DNA from: Membranipora membranacea
Lineage: Eukaryota; Bryozoa; Gymnolaemata; Cheilostomatida; Membraniporidae
NCBI GenBank assembly: GCA_914767715.1
Contig: OU612070.1
Location: 17,401,025 to 17,465,024, forward strand
Reading direction: 5' to 3'
DNA length: 64,000 nucleotides
The number at the start of each line of letters is the position of its first letter. Positions within the stretch are counted from its first letter, which is position 1. This document shows positions 47,426 through 60,100 of the stretch, one piece after another. The position numbers and the translations under genes were made by a program. The notes under the pieces were generated by a model. It searched no databases. It was not told the origin of the DNA and saw only the letters and a program-made list of their open reading frames with translations.

Positions 47426-48015
47426 CTGAATTCGCGTCTATCAGCTTAGAACAGCCTGGAGGAAAGAAGGAAAGACTTTCTATCCCCTTTCTATTTGTAT
47501 CACAGATGCAATAAAGATAAGGAACCTTATCCTCATTCCTTTCACCAATCCTATCCTTATAAAATTAAAAAGAAGTTTATTTATATACCGGTTTATGGGT
47601 ACTTCTAAGCGGTTTTATACGACATCATTACTGAACCCCTCCCCCCCCCTCCAGTCACTGGGTCCAAACACTCCATAGCCTTATGGGCTATTGTATAGTT
47701 TGCTCTAGGCTGTCCCCAAAATTGCACTGTGATTTACGGAAGTATATCTCCTTACACTCAACCCTTCTCCGTGCCCCGACTGCTCAGACTAAGCTAGACC
47801 AAGGAGTTAACTCCTTGGCTAGACTAGCACCACACCTGAAGAGTAAACTGCTTCTAGTTTCAAAACTTTAAACGCCAGCTTTGGGCCCTCATCTCAATTG
47901 CGCTTGCTAGGTATACAGTCAGGTGCTGGATGGATCAGAGTTGGAAGTTTGAATGGTGAACTATTGATATCAGGTTTATTTTATAGCAGAAGGCATAGGA
48001 CAAAGGCAAACTCAC

Positions 48016-48169
48016 AATTGGTATTGAAGAGCAATATTTGATGGTGTTCTGGTTGGAATCACCCGGAATCACTATGAAATTATCCATAACCAGTTGTTTC
48101 GATGAAAGCTGAGTATCCATGATTGTGTCTAGGTGGTGAGGTAGCTTACAAGACTACGCAACTCTGTAA
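48016..48169 (-). CDS. Candidate 5' exon with start codon, upstream of IP3K
   Basis: A strong acceptor (TTCTTTTCTTTACAG) precedes 49 nt with stops in all frames, then ATG at 48120 opens 35 codons (MDTQLSSKQLVMDNFIVIPG...) ending at GTGAGT in phase 0. This looks like a 5' UTR plus first coding segment. The natural partner is the exon at 47294 or directly the IP3K core. Confidence 0.45.
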
Positions 48170-49064
48170 AGAAAAGAATAATGTCAATAGTCAGCTCACA
48201 AGAAGCACATGGTTCGCACCGAAGGACTAAATTTGTATTTCTATTGTCAACATCATTGCCGGTTACTTTCAGAGGCCTTCTAGGTTACCAACGCCTGAGC
48301 AATGCCAAAAAGCTTAGGCTTTCTGCCTCCAACAGAAAGCAAAGGCTTTCTTCCTCCATCTGCTAGAGCTAAGGCAATCTGTCTGAAAGTAGAACAACCA
48401 AACATGCCTGGTTTTCCGATGCGTAATAGGCAGTGAGCTATATTTTGGGTGCACTAAAGTTTGACTGACATGCTTGCTGCTTTCTTTCACATATTTCAAT
48501 CATCTCACGCATCTACAAATTTTGCCATTTTTTGCCATTTTTGCCTTTTTTGCAACATAATCATTAGTACGCTCGACACACTGAACTGCTCTACTCTAGC
48601 TTGAGAGCAATAACACATCAACATTACCATGAAGGCTGTAGTAACACAATCAGGCCTTACAGTCGAGGGGCTCTTAAAACATTTCCTTTTGTGAAGCATG
48701 TTATCATTATCGTTATCAAAAGTTTGACCAGAGACCATAGATATCTATCTCTGGTTTGTCAATATAACCAAGTTCAAATGATAGGGTGCCACGGACTATG
48801 TCTATGCCTCTGACAAACACAAATGAAACCATCATGTTTAGCTAATACTTCAGGCGACCTCAATCTTCCCATAAGAACATAAAATCTAGTTGGCTGCGCT
48901 GTAGCTCACTATGCCCTGGTAAAATCAGAAAAAAAAGGGTCAGATTCTGGTTCACTGATAAGGTGGCTTAATCCAAAAAAACATGCCGAAGTTCCAGGCC
49001 TGGTCCCACCACAAATTTATCAACTATTCAGGACAAAGCATCTCTTTTAAGGTGGGTAACTTAC

Positions 49065-49155
49065 GTGAGACTTGTCCAGTTGATTGTTTTTGGAGGCTCC
49101 CCCAGGCTCCCCAGCCATCCGGCAGATCTTTGAACAGATAATGTTGTTGTACAAA
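49065..49155 (-). other. Candidate exon, gene unknown
   Basis: Acceptor ...CCACTCTTCAG and donor GTAAGT bound 91 nt, open in the frame FVQQHYLFKDLPDGWGAWGS.... It could be a 5' UTR exon spliced to 48169 or part of another gene. No family recognised. Confidence 0.35.
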
Positions 49156-49169
49156 CTGAAGAGTGGTTA

Positions 49170-51100
49170 AAAGAGGTTTCAATGTAAGCTGCAAGGAGTT
49201 CACTCTTACTTCTTGATTGCTGTGCGATAAACAGCAGGCGATATCAGCGTAGTAGGAAGCAGTTTGCAGCGCTCCTATCTATCTGAGTAGCACTTTCAGA
49301 TAGATGATAATAATTTAGTCATCTATCTCCGAGCCCTCAAGTTAATCAATGAGTACAAGTTAATATTATAGCCTTATCTCGACTAGCACAGCCCTGCAAT
49401 TCATTATCTATTTACTGAGTACTGTGCACACTCTTATGAAACCCTGCATTAGACCATTATAATCTTTGAATAAACCATATATCCAAATTCCCTTTGGGGT
49501 TTATAAATAGATTCCATTGACGACATTGACTCAGGTATTCGTTTGATTCATGGACAGGCAATTGATTGATATTCAGTTATAGATCATTGTGTAGCACAAG
49601 GACCTCTAATTGTCACGGTAATTTACACTACACTATGCTGCTTGTTGGACTGTGAAAATTTATCATCCATATATTACTATATGTAATAAATGAACCATTA
49701 CCCCCTTTTCGAACACATGGTGGAGACATTGCCAGATGGTAGAATAGTCAGAATTTTTCTAGATTGAATAGATCATGGGGGCAAATTGGCAGCTGTTTTT
49801 TTTTTTTTAGTAGGAGTCTCAAGCCAAATGTCGTTACTTATTATATTTGGACCAAGATAAATATTTTTATTGACGCCAAAAAACTGTCTCACCAATCATC
49901 AGGGCCATCAAATTTTAGTCTTGAGGTTAAAGCAAAAATGCATCGGACATCTTGCTCACAAAAAATGAATTCATGGGTTTTTAATACAGTCACAAGAGAT
50001 TTGCAACACTATTTTGCAAGGTTGTCTTAACAAACAATTTGTTCTATTTTAGTGTTACAATATTCAACATTAAAACCGGCTTGCTGTTTAATGCAGATGG
50101 CTGCGTAATTAAATCAAGTTGCTACAGTGGCAGTTGTAATACTATGTCTGTTATCAAAGTGCTTGATGCAGTTATACAGACATATCCGTGATTGTTATTT
50201 AGGCTGCTTGCAAATTATATCATAGAATGTAACCTAATATTCACTTAATTGATTGGTTAATTTATTATTATGATTGGGGTACAATTATAAAAAAACTCAA
50301 ATACCTTGCTCAGAATGTTAAACAATGGTCTCAAATAAAGAGTGCATTGACAGAGTTTAAAATAGGGCCCAAACATTTCACTGACTGGCAGCAATGGGAA
50401 ACGTCTGTGTAATGCCAAACAAATTCTTTGGTCACAAAAAGGTATGCAGTAAATGGCAAAATGAATGAGATTGCGATGACAGAAAAGAATTAACATATTT
50501 ATGAAAAATAGACTAGAAGTTCAAACACTAAAATTAGACTAATATGAGGAAAAGTGATTCTTATGAAGCCCTTTTATAGATTCTACATCACAAGCTTGAG
50601 AATAGTGCTGAGACCCATAATATGATTATTATGAATTCGTGATTAATCAAGTCATTGTCGTGGCATGCCAACCAAATATGGATTCAACAATCATTGGATA
50701 AATCGGAGAAGGTGCCATTTCATCACAGAGTACATATATCCCTGCTCTGTGATTTCATTGATTTACCCATAGACTTACTATTAAGTCTATGGATGTACCC
50801 ATAAAGTTACATAAAAATAGTCTGTAGGCTGTTTGTTGGAAACTCGATCTTCAATTCAATTTTAACTCCATTACTGTAATGTTTGAAAGTATATCATATT
50901 CTGCATGATCTGTTGTCAGCCAGGAGTATCTAGAGTACTCAATTTATACTCCGGAATACTCTAAATACTCACAAGTCCCAAGAGTACTCAACATATACTA
51001 AATATCTAGAGTATTTAGGATCCATAGTAAAAAAAGTAATGGAAATCGCCTAACTGATCAGTATGACTATTTATCAAGTGAGAAAAAACATCACTGTCAA
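49170..51100. other. Intergenic / PTK7 3' flank
   Basis: AT-rich. Around 50925-51020 GAGTA, TAGAGTA and TACTC motifs repeat in both orientations just downstream of the PTK7 stop and could fold in the 3' UTR. No gene recognised. Confidence 0.45.
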
Positions 51101-51108
51101 CTTATATA

Positions 51109-54100
51109 TCATACAGGAGACCTTGCGCTACTGACACTGGTAAACATGGTTAAAATTTGACTGAAATCAGGACGGTCCCTTGGACATGTTGACCAGCACT
51201 GGTAGGCTATAGTCTTGAGTTGCTGAGGCATATCAGAACCAGCGTTAGGTTCTATATCTCCAGATTCATAACTGACAACCACTTGCTCGTTGGTTTGATT
51301 CGAGAATGGGATGTCTGCACCACTGAAAACTTCGTACAGGAAGCAGGCAAAGCTCCATACATCTGATTTGGTTGAGTAATCTTCCTCTAGCCAAGCTTCC
51401 GGGCTTGTCCATCGGAGAGGCACAAGCATACCTGATTTGGTCTGAATGTATTCACTGGCATAAATGTCTTTTGATAGTCCTAAACATGTTAGTTTGACGT
51501 TGAGGTTTGGCTCTAGGAGAATGTTACGTGATGCAATATCCTTATGCACAAACCGGCATCGTGATAAATAGTCCATGGCAACAGCGATCTGCAAAAATAC
51601 AAGCGAAAGAATTCATGCTATCAAGCGGGTTTACAACATTTATCTTGCCAACAGGGTAGTTAGAATACATTTACTGATTCTATGAGGTCTATCCTGTGCA
51701 ACACCAGTTACATTTGGTGATCTACATTTTGAAGACTCAAAATGACAAAATGGTACTGTCAGTATGTCTAATATATCAGCCAGACAAAACCCAGTATAGA
51801 ATGATAATGGTAATGTCTATGTAAATCACAACACAGCTTCAAATATGCAGCAATATTGAGGATTAGCACAAAAAATGCACTTCTAAGCAGCCAAAAACCA
51901 TTAGTTAACCTTTTCATCAAAGTTTGTTATTAATTACTTATTGAGGTTCTCTGAAATCTTACCTGATGGCACATACTGATTTTTTGCACGACATCAGGAG
52001 GGTCTATTGCCAACTGTTGTCCGTTGTCTCGACTAGTCGCCAGTAAGAACTGCTTCAAGTCTCCCTAAAAGATTAAGACACATGTTGTAACATTTTTGAA
52101 GAACACTGCTGCCAAGAATGTAATTCAATCAAATATCCACAAGCGTCACGGTGTGAATGAATAAAATTTTGCCAGTTTTATCACCGGTGCCACGTCATTA
52201 ACAATCAGATGAACTTGCTATGAGAATCATATAGAGAGGAGACAATTCTAACAGCGGACACATTTATTTGAACTACAACATGATTACGGAGAACATTAGA
52301 CTATATTTCACAAACATATTGTTGCAATTAAAGAAAATTCAAGTCCGTTTCTGTGCCAACTACATAGTATATCACTTAGGCTGACTTGCCTTACAGTCTA
52401 ATATCTTTATCACGAAAACAATCAGATACAATCACAGATAGTTTGACAGCCATAGGAGCCAGCTTTGGGGCAACACAGCTTTGGGGCAACACAGCTTTGG
52501 GGCAACACAGCTTTGGGGCAACACAGCTTTGGGGCAACACAGCTTTGGGGCAACACAGCTTTGGGGCAACACAGCTTTGGGGCAACACAGCTTTGGGGCA
52601 ACACAGCTTTGGGGCAACAAATGCTTACCCATTCACAATATTCCAGTATCATATATATAGGTTCCTTCTCTCTACACAAAGCCAAGAGTCGACATATTCT
52701 CTCGTGTCTCAGCTTGTTATACATCTCTACCTCCTGTCTGAACTCCAGCTGAATAGCCTCCTCTCGGGTTTGTAAAGGTTTAACACATACTAACTGATCC
52801 TGCCTTCCAGGGATTAAACCCGGTGCTTTAGCAAGAAAAACTTCTCCATATTGCCCTCTCCCTACAAATACAAGATCGGATAAGAGAATTGAAAGATGAG
52901 TAATATTTATCATTCTACAAGAATCAGAGGAAACGGTTCCTATATATATATATTGCGCAACAACCCCATAGATAGATATGAATTGCTTGTGTTTTGGAGT
53001 TTGGAGTTTGTTCCAAAAAACTCTTTTCAGAGATTTAGTGACATATCTTGAATTGTACTCTACAGACAACCGGCAACCAGCTGAGTTTAAGAAGGTTGTT
53101 ACTTAAATGTTGACTGGTGCAGAGTTTTCAGTTAGTTTCAATAACTGTCACTATGTTAAATACTGATTAAATCTCTTCAAAAAAAGATTGATCAATGATG
53201 TCTCATCATTGCTAGTACTATATTTTAGTACAATTTTCCAAAACCACAAAATATACTTTGATAATAAGCCTATGACAAGGTAATTTCATAGAATGATCAG
53301 TATTAATGGAAAAATATCAATAAATAATCCACGGCGGCGTAATTAAAAGAATTTCCTCAGAAATCAGCGTGATCGTGCAATAATGCTGAAACACAACAGA
53401 CATGAAACCCCACGAACATGAAACACCATAGACACGAAACACCACAGACACAAAACTCCACAGACGTGAAACACCACAGACAAGAAACACCACAGATATA
53501 CGCAAATTAGAGGCACTCCCACATCCTACTTGAAATGCTATTATTAAAATGCTAAATGCTAAACTATGACATACGGGTTAGTTCATTGGTTGCACTCACC
53601 AAGAGTTCCTATGCTCAGCAGCATATGTCTATCATACTGTGTTATCTCCCCTGATTTATTAGCAGATTTGCCAGATGTTGAGCTTGTGTTTGTCCTAAAA
53701 CTCTTCTGGCTGGAGTTAGCCTGGGCTTCTATGACCATCTGGGATCCATTGCGAGTTGGGGTGGCATACATGACGTGCCCATTACCATTTGACATAGCAA
53801 CGGGTGTACCATTGGGCATGAGTCTATCTGTTTCTATAGGGGGCATTTCATGATCCTCATGTGAGCTGCCGGCTGTTGTTTGCAACTGCAAGTCTGCTGT
53901 AATAAACAAACAGAAATCAAAATAAAGTAAAACCCGAAAATGTATTGATACAGATAAAATGGTCAAACATTAATCGACCACATCCATCTGACATTGAGTA
54001 AAATGACCTGATCAAAATTAAGTTGGTTTTAATAATATCCTTGTTGGTCAGCCACGTGACTTTTTGTATGCAGACAGACAGGCGGCATTAACCATGTTTA

Positions 54101-57100
54101 TTTTAAAATCTATGTGATATGATTGGTGTATATCACTGGCAGTTACAGAAGGTCTTTTAAATAAAAACTTTGTGACAATTCAGAACCAATAAAGCAAAAA
54201 CTTGCTAATTAATTATTCATAACCAGGGAATGACCTGAGTGCCTAATTTATTAGTATCACTCTTCTGGAAATAAAAACAAAATCCCACGAAATGTCACGT
54301 CAATAATGGGAATTCCCTCCAGGTCAAATGGCAGATTGGGGTGAGAAGCATGAATGAAATCAAGTCAATTCAACTCCTTTTTGGTATATTTATGTGCAAG
54401 ATTAATAGACACTTCGAAACGGGCAGCTTTGGGAACTTAATAAAAGATAGTGATAGAAAATAATGGTTCATACTTTTCTTAGTTATTTGTAGTGCGCGTT
54501 TTTTCCTCATAAGTCGTACACTGCAGTAGACAATCAAGCCAATCACCAGGGCCAGATAAGCCACAGCTGAGCAGACAGCGATTGCGACTGTTTTAGTTAT
54601 AGATAGATTCTCCACCATCCGAGGCTCCATAGTAGTCCGTCGCATAGTGGCTCCGATGCTTCCGTTGGCTGTGCAAAACAAATATATATATTTATATATA
54701 TTGTATAAGTGGCGTCTGGCTGGTTTAGATTCTCAATGCTTATTGAGGCTTAATAGACAGATAGCTTCACTAAGTCTGCTGTGTGATATATACTCTGGAG
54801 TGGTGAAGTATTCACAGAAGCACAATTTTGCTTCTGTAAAACTAGTATAAACTAGTCTGAGCCCCCCCAGACTCTAGTCCCCGTCCGACGCCCCCCCCCC
54901 CCCTCGGTATAAACTAGCTATATTGAAATAGACACCAGTCTAGGACTTACACTGGACAGTAAGCTTCATCTCAGCTCTTTTAAAACCGCGTATATTACCA
55001 ACAATACAACCGTAGTGTCCATCATCGCTCAACCATACAGAGCTAATGTACAAAGTTCCATTCTCAAATTGCTGCAGAATATAAGATAGGAGAATAAATA
55101 CAAAAGTTTGCATCAAAATTGTTTATAACATATTGAAACCATGAAAGTACTGTTATGTTGGTACCTCTGATATATGAATAGACCATACACAGCAGAACCA
55201 CACTCTGAACTGCAACAATCGCCAGAGCTGTGTACCTAAGTGCCGCACTGCAAAGTACGCAGTGCAATATGCTATCTAGTTTTTGTGTCACTCTAAATTT
55301 TGAATTATTTCCTTTTATTCATTTAAAACTACCCCATTATAAACCCCATGGTTTCTGCAAGAGTTTCAACAAACTTTTATCTTATCTAACATACCTGATA
55401 ATGTGAGCCTTGACTAGTGTTCAGGATTTGTCCGCCCCTGTCCCACTTTATGTTGGGTGCCGGGTCTCCGCTGGCGGTGCAGTGTACAGCAGCTTCATCT
55501 CCTTGTGAGACAGTCAGGTCTTCAGGGGTGGATGTTATAACAGGACTCACCCCTACCGTAACATTTATGGTAGAGTTGATCACCTCAACTGTTGGGGTTA
55601 AGGACGCTCCTCGAGCCAGACTGGCCACACAAGTGTACTGACCAGCGCTCGATTTTGCAATATCAGAGAAAGTGAGGACTTCTACAAATATTGAAAAAGA
55701 AAAACAATCATTAGTGCAAATGATTACTTAGGCCAAACGTGGAGAGCATCCTCTGTAGCCTTTGAGCCTTGAGAATAGAGTAAGTATACAGTAAGTTTTA
55801 TCAGTATTGCGCACCAAATCTAGGCATAGATAGTAATGTATTATATTGGTTCGTACTCTGTTGTTTGAGACAACTCAGTAGAATAGTTCATTCCTAAATG
55901 TTGCACTTCCGGGAGACTTTGACATCATAATGCAGAGAATGGGAGTTGGTCTTTGGGTAGTCTTTAAGAGGCTTTATAAAGCACTATTTACCGTTTTGTG
56001 AAGTGACTCCAGACGGAAACATGTCATGGACTTCACCAGTTTCATCGTCTATACGTAACCAGTGAACAACAGGAGGGCTCTCTGCTTCAGCATGACATGT
56101 GATCGACTCCGAGGCACCAACCTCAAACGTCATACTACGAGGTTCTGGGTAAAACTTCAAACTCTCTGCAACACAAAAAAATACATAGGCATACATAACG
56201 ACACGAAATGTCTTTTGAAACTTTATATGTAAATTCTCCAAGTGTACAGGTCATGACATATTTATTCATTAAATAATATAGTTTCTAGCAATCAAATATG
56301 GTTAATATTCAACGAGTGCTTAATATAGATGAAACAGAGTGAAACTTATACATTTCAAGGACACATCATGGGTGACACGAGCAAATTTTTGATTAGAAAG
56401 TGTCAAACGGCAAGCAAAAAATGAATTTCCAAGCTTGATATGGTATGCGAGCTAAATTTGGTAAAAGGGGAAGTTTGCTTTATACGATGAAGCTGCACTA
56501 GATACGTAAACAGGAAGCCGGGTGACAATCATCAAAAATCGATATAGAATATTTCTCTATGGAGGGGATCAACCAAATAAATTAAAAATTCTCTGGCATG
56601 GCTAGCCTTGTAATTCTTCGCAAGTCATGTTATATTACATTATAACCAATGAAAGTATTTATATGCATTTGTTTACAAGCTACAAGTGCCTAATCAAGTT
56701 TGGCTAGAATAGAATTTTGTAGCCAAAGGATTAGGAATTACAAGGCTAGTCATTCCAGATAATCATGCCAGCCAATGGTTGCCCACAGAGATAAATATTC
56801 TATATCGATGTTTGATGATTGTCATCCGGCATCCTGTTTACGTGGAATTTTGTCCTGAATAATAACTTACTGATGACGTTGAGGTGTACTTGAGCGGATC
56901 TATCTGAAGCTTGCCTCTGCGTTTCGACCACGCACATATACTGACCCTCAGACTCAACCGCTATCGCATTGAAAGAGAGCGTGCCAGTGCTCTGGTCTAC
57001 ACTCAACTTCTCACTCTCGAACAGCTGGAAAATGAAAAAAAAAACATAATTAGTAACACATGTATAATAATGATAGCTTATTAGCAAATAGATTGATGAA

Positions 57101-60100
57101 CTCTCAAAGGTAAATTTGTTGAACAATTCAAGCATTTTAATGTTTGTCTTATAATACGATTGCTGTTGGAATTTCAATCCACTGCGCATTACTTGGATTT
57201 AAGTTTCCCCGATTTGGAGTTGTCACCACACAGTTTTTTTCAGGAATTGGTCATTACATTATACATTTATTAAAATAATAAACTTAAGACACGATGAATA
57301 TCATGGGCAAAAGTCTGGGCACTCAGACTACACCAGTACCTGTTTGATACTAGTCTAGTTTCTGTGCTTCAATTATCTTGCGTGGGGAGGGAAGTTAGTG
57401 ATGTAACTCAGGTTAAAAGTTGAGCGCGACACACTGATTGTAGGATAACCCAATGAAGTTGACCCTAGAATAAGTTTGGTCCATTTGCCTGCATTCCAGT
57501 TGCTCTCTTCCACTGGTCACGCCCCAGGCAAAGGTCTGCAGCGTAACCAGTGGAAGGGAGCATCTGGAATGCAAGCAAATGGACCAAACTTGGTCTAGAT
57601 AACCCACTAAAGTTGACACATACCTCTGATGATATAGGCTTGTCATCAAAAAACCAGGTTACCCTAGTCCAAGGGGAGGAAGAACCTTCATATCCGCATG
57701 TCAGTTGACCTGACATGCCTTCTTTGATCTCAGTGTCAGAAGGTGGTTGAACTATCTGTGGAGGTTCAGTCACCACTATCTGTATTGTAATCTGTCGGCT
57801 GCCAGCCATGTTTTCAGCTACACATGTATAGTTGGATGTAAGATTGGTGCTGGCATTCTGAATTATCAGCTTTGTCCCTTCAACAGATACGGCTAGCCCA
57901 TTGTCGATCTGATCCCCGGACGGATGTTGCCACCTTTAATATTAAATGCTTGTTATGAAACAATGAACACACCAAACGTGAATTATGATGTAACTATACT
58001 CCAAGTTAGAAATGCCGTATATTAAGATGGACATTCACTTTTATTAAATTTGTGCTGATAAAATGACAAGACCACGCTGTATGTTGTGCTATTATAGACA
58101 GTTTTCTGAGCTCTGATTTAGGCCTTAATTTCGGAGTTGTCCTCTCTCCAGTTTGGTACTTTTAACCCACGCCGCATAGGAAAAAACCTGCTGAAAGAGG
58201 GATATCTCGAAAACCGCTTATGATAGGATAAAAATGATTTTTGATTCAGAGTCTGCACCATTGAAAACCCTGTAAGACAGGGATTCCAAATCATTGGAGG
58301 CTTGATAATGTTGATAAATCTTAATTTTAGTGACGAAACTCATGAAAAATTCTGCCAAATTGTCCACAAAACAGGCAGAAAATGCTATAATTGACCAATT
58401 ACTAAAATTATTGCCCAAACTATGTCCATATGAGTTTTCAATGTTGCAGATTCTGAATCAAAAATAATTTTGATCCTATTATAAGCGGTTTTCAAGATAA
58501 CCCTCTTTTCAGCACGTTTTTCCTATGCGGCGTGGGTTATAAGTACCAAACTGGAGAGAGGACAACTCCGAATTAAGGTCTAAATCAGAGCTCAGAAAAC
58601 TGTCTATTATTATTACGAAAGAAACTCACAACATATTCTCAACAAATTTATGTTATCCTGGGATGTTATAACGGTAGTAGTAAAACCAACAGCATGTGGT
58701 ATTAGACTATACAGCAAAGAGCTGAAGTTGATTGAGTAGTAGGTATGACACTTAGTAGATGTTTGTCTATAAACAAGGGATTTATTAATAATTGATGAAA
58801 ATCTTAATAATTGATAAGGTTATGATTTCTATTGAACTCAGATTTGTCATAATCAGTTAACAGACCTGATAGATGGTGGTGGTATACCGGATGGTTTGAG
58901 GCAATCCATCTCAAAGTCATCTCCTTCTGATAGAACAACAGGCCTGCCGAGATCGTGTGTTGGTTCAAAATTTGCCTCTGTCATTCGGGACAACTCTACA
59001 AACGTGAAATAAATATTAGTCACACGAATATTAAGTTACTGTAATAGCCTTGAGCTCGATTTCGGTCTTGTATCGCATATCAGAGTTGCATGAGGAAATG
59101 ATGATGAGGACGAGGTAGCTAAAAGAAGGGCAAATAGCTAACAACCCTTGTACTGCATTCACGAAAACCTAATAGACATCACAAGTGAACAGACTTGTTA
59201 TCATTTGAGATATGTGTTTTGTAATACAATCAGCAACTTTGAAATTTTGAGTAAGCTAAGATTTAAGATATTTATTTTAACACCACCAAGGTTTATAATA
59301 AACAGCTCGAGGCAGGACTAGGTTAATCTCGTGCACAGGGTTCAGAAAGTGCTTTTCTCAGCCAAATCCAATCACTTAAAACTGAGTATTAAAAGCTCTT
59401 GAGAATACAGGCCGCAAGAATAACCCACTCAGAATCAAACACTAAAAACCTCATTACACTTTGATTGTCCTTTCATCTAATGACTACACAGACAAAAAAT
59501 GAAAAAAGAGTTACCATGGATTAATCTAACTAAAGTTACAGCTTAATAACAAAACTCAAGAGGGTTTTGCTGATAATTGAATTAGCTTTGATAAGTAGTC
59601 AGCAAATTGAAAATCAAAGAATTAATCAGCAGCCCGCTGGTCTAACACACTACCAGATCAACATTTACAGCAGACTCTAATATGGTTAAAATAATTAGGG
59701 AATTAATATTTTGCAATCTATATCTATTGCATGTAGACATGTTAAAATTGGATGAATCAGAGTACTAATAAATGAATCATCATCAAACAAATTATGATAG
59801 TCAAGTTGATTAGTGTTGTCTTGCTGCCAACTCATCTAAGGCACTCCCAATAGAAGAGAGGCTCTCTAAATGCTGCCTTCTTATTCTATAGCTTTGTCCA
59901 AGATTGTTCCATTTTCCTGCATTCAGAGCAGCTCCCGATCCACTGGTCATGCTGCAGTGGCCAGTGGAAGGGAGCAACTGGGATGCAGGTAATTGGATTT
60001 AACTTGATAGTAAGATGAGAAAGTAATCTCACTCACTGCATCAGAAGATCAGAATTCACGCTACCAACTTTGAACTTACTCGCTAATCTGATCTCAGCAG

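Noticed and set aside
52386-52775. Frames through the 16-bp repeat next to PTK7 exon 14, both strands
   Set aside because: Repeat artefact; the true exon ends at a GTAAGC donor before the repeat.
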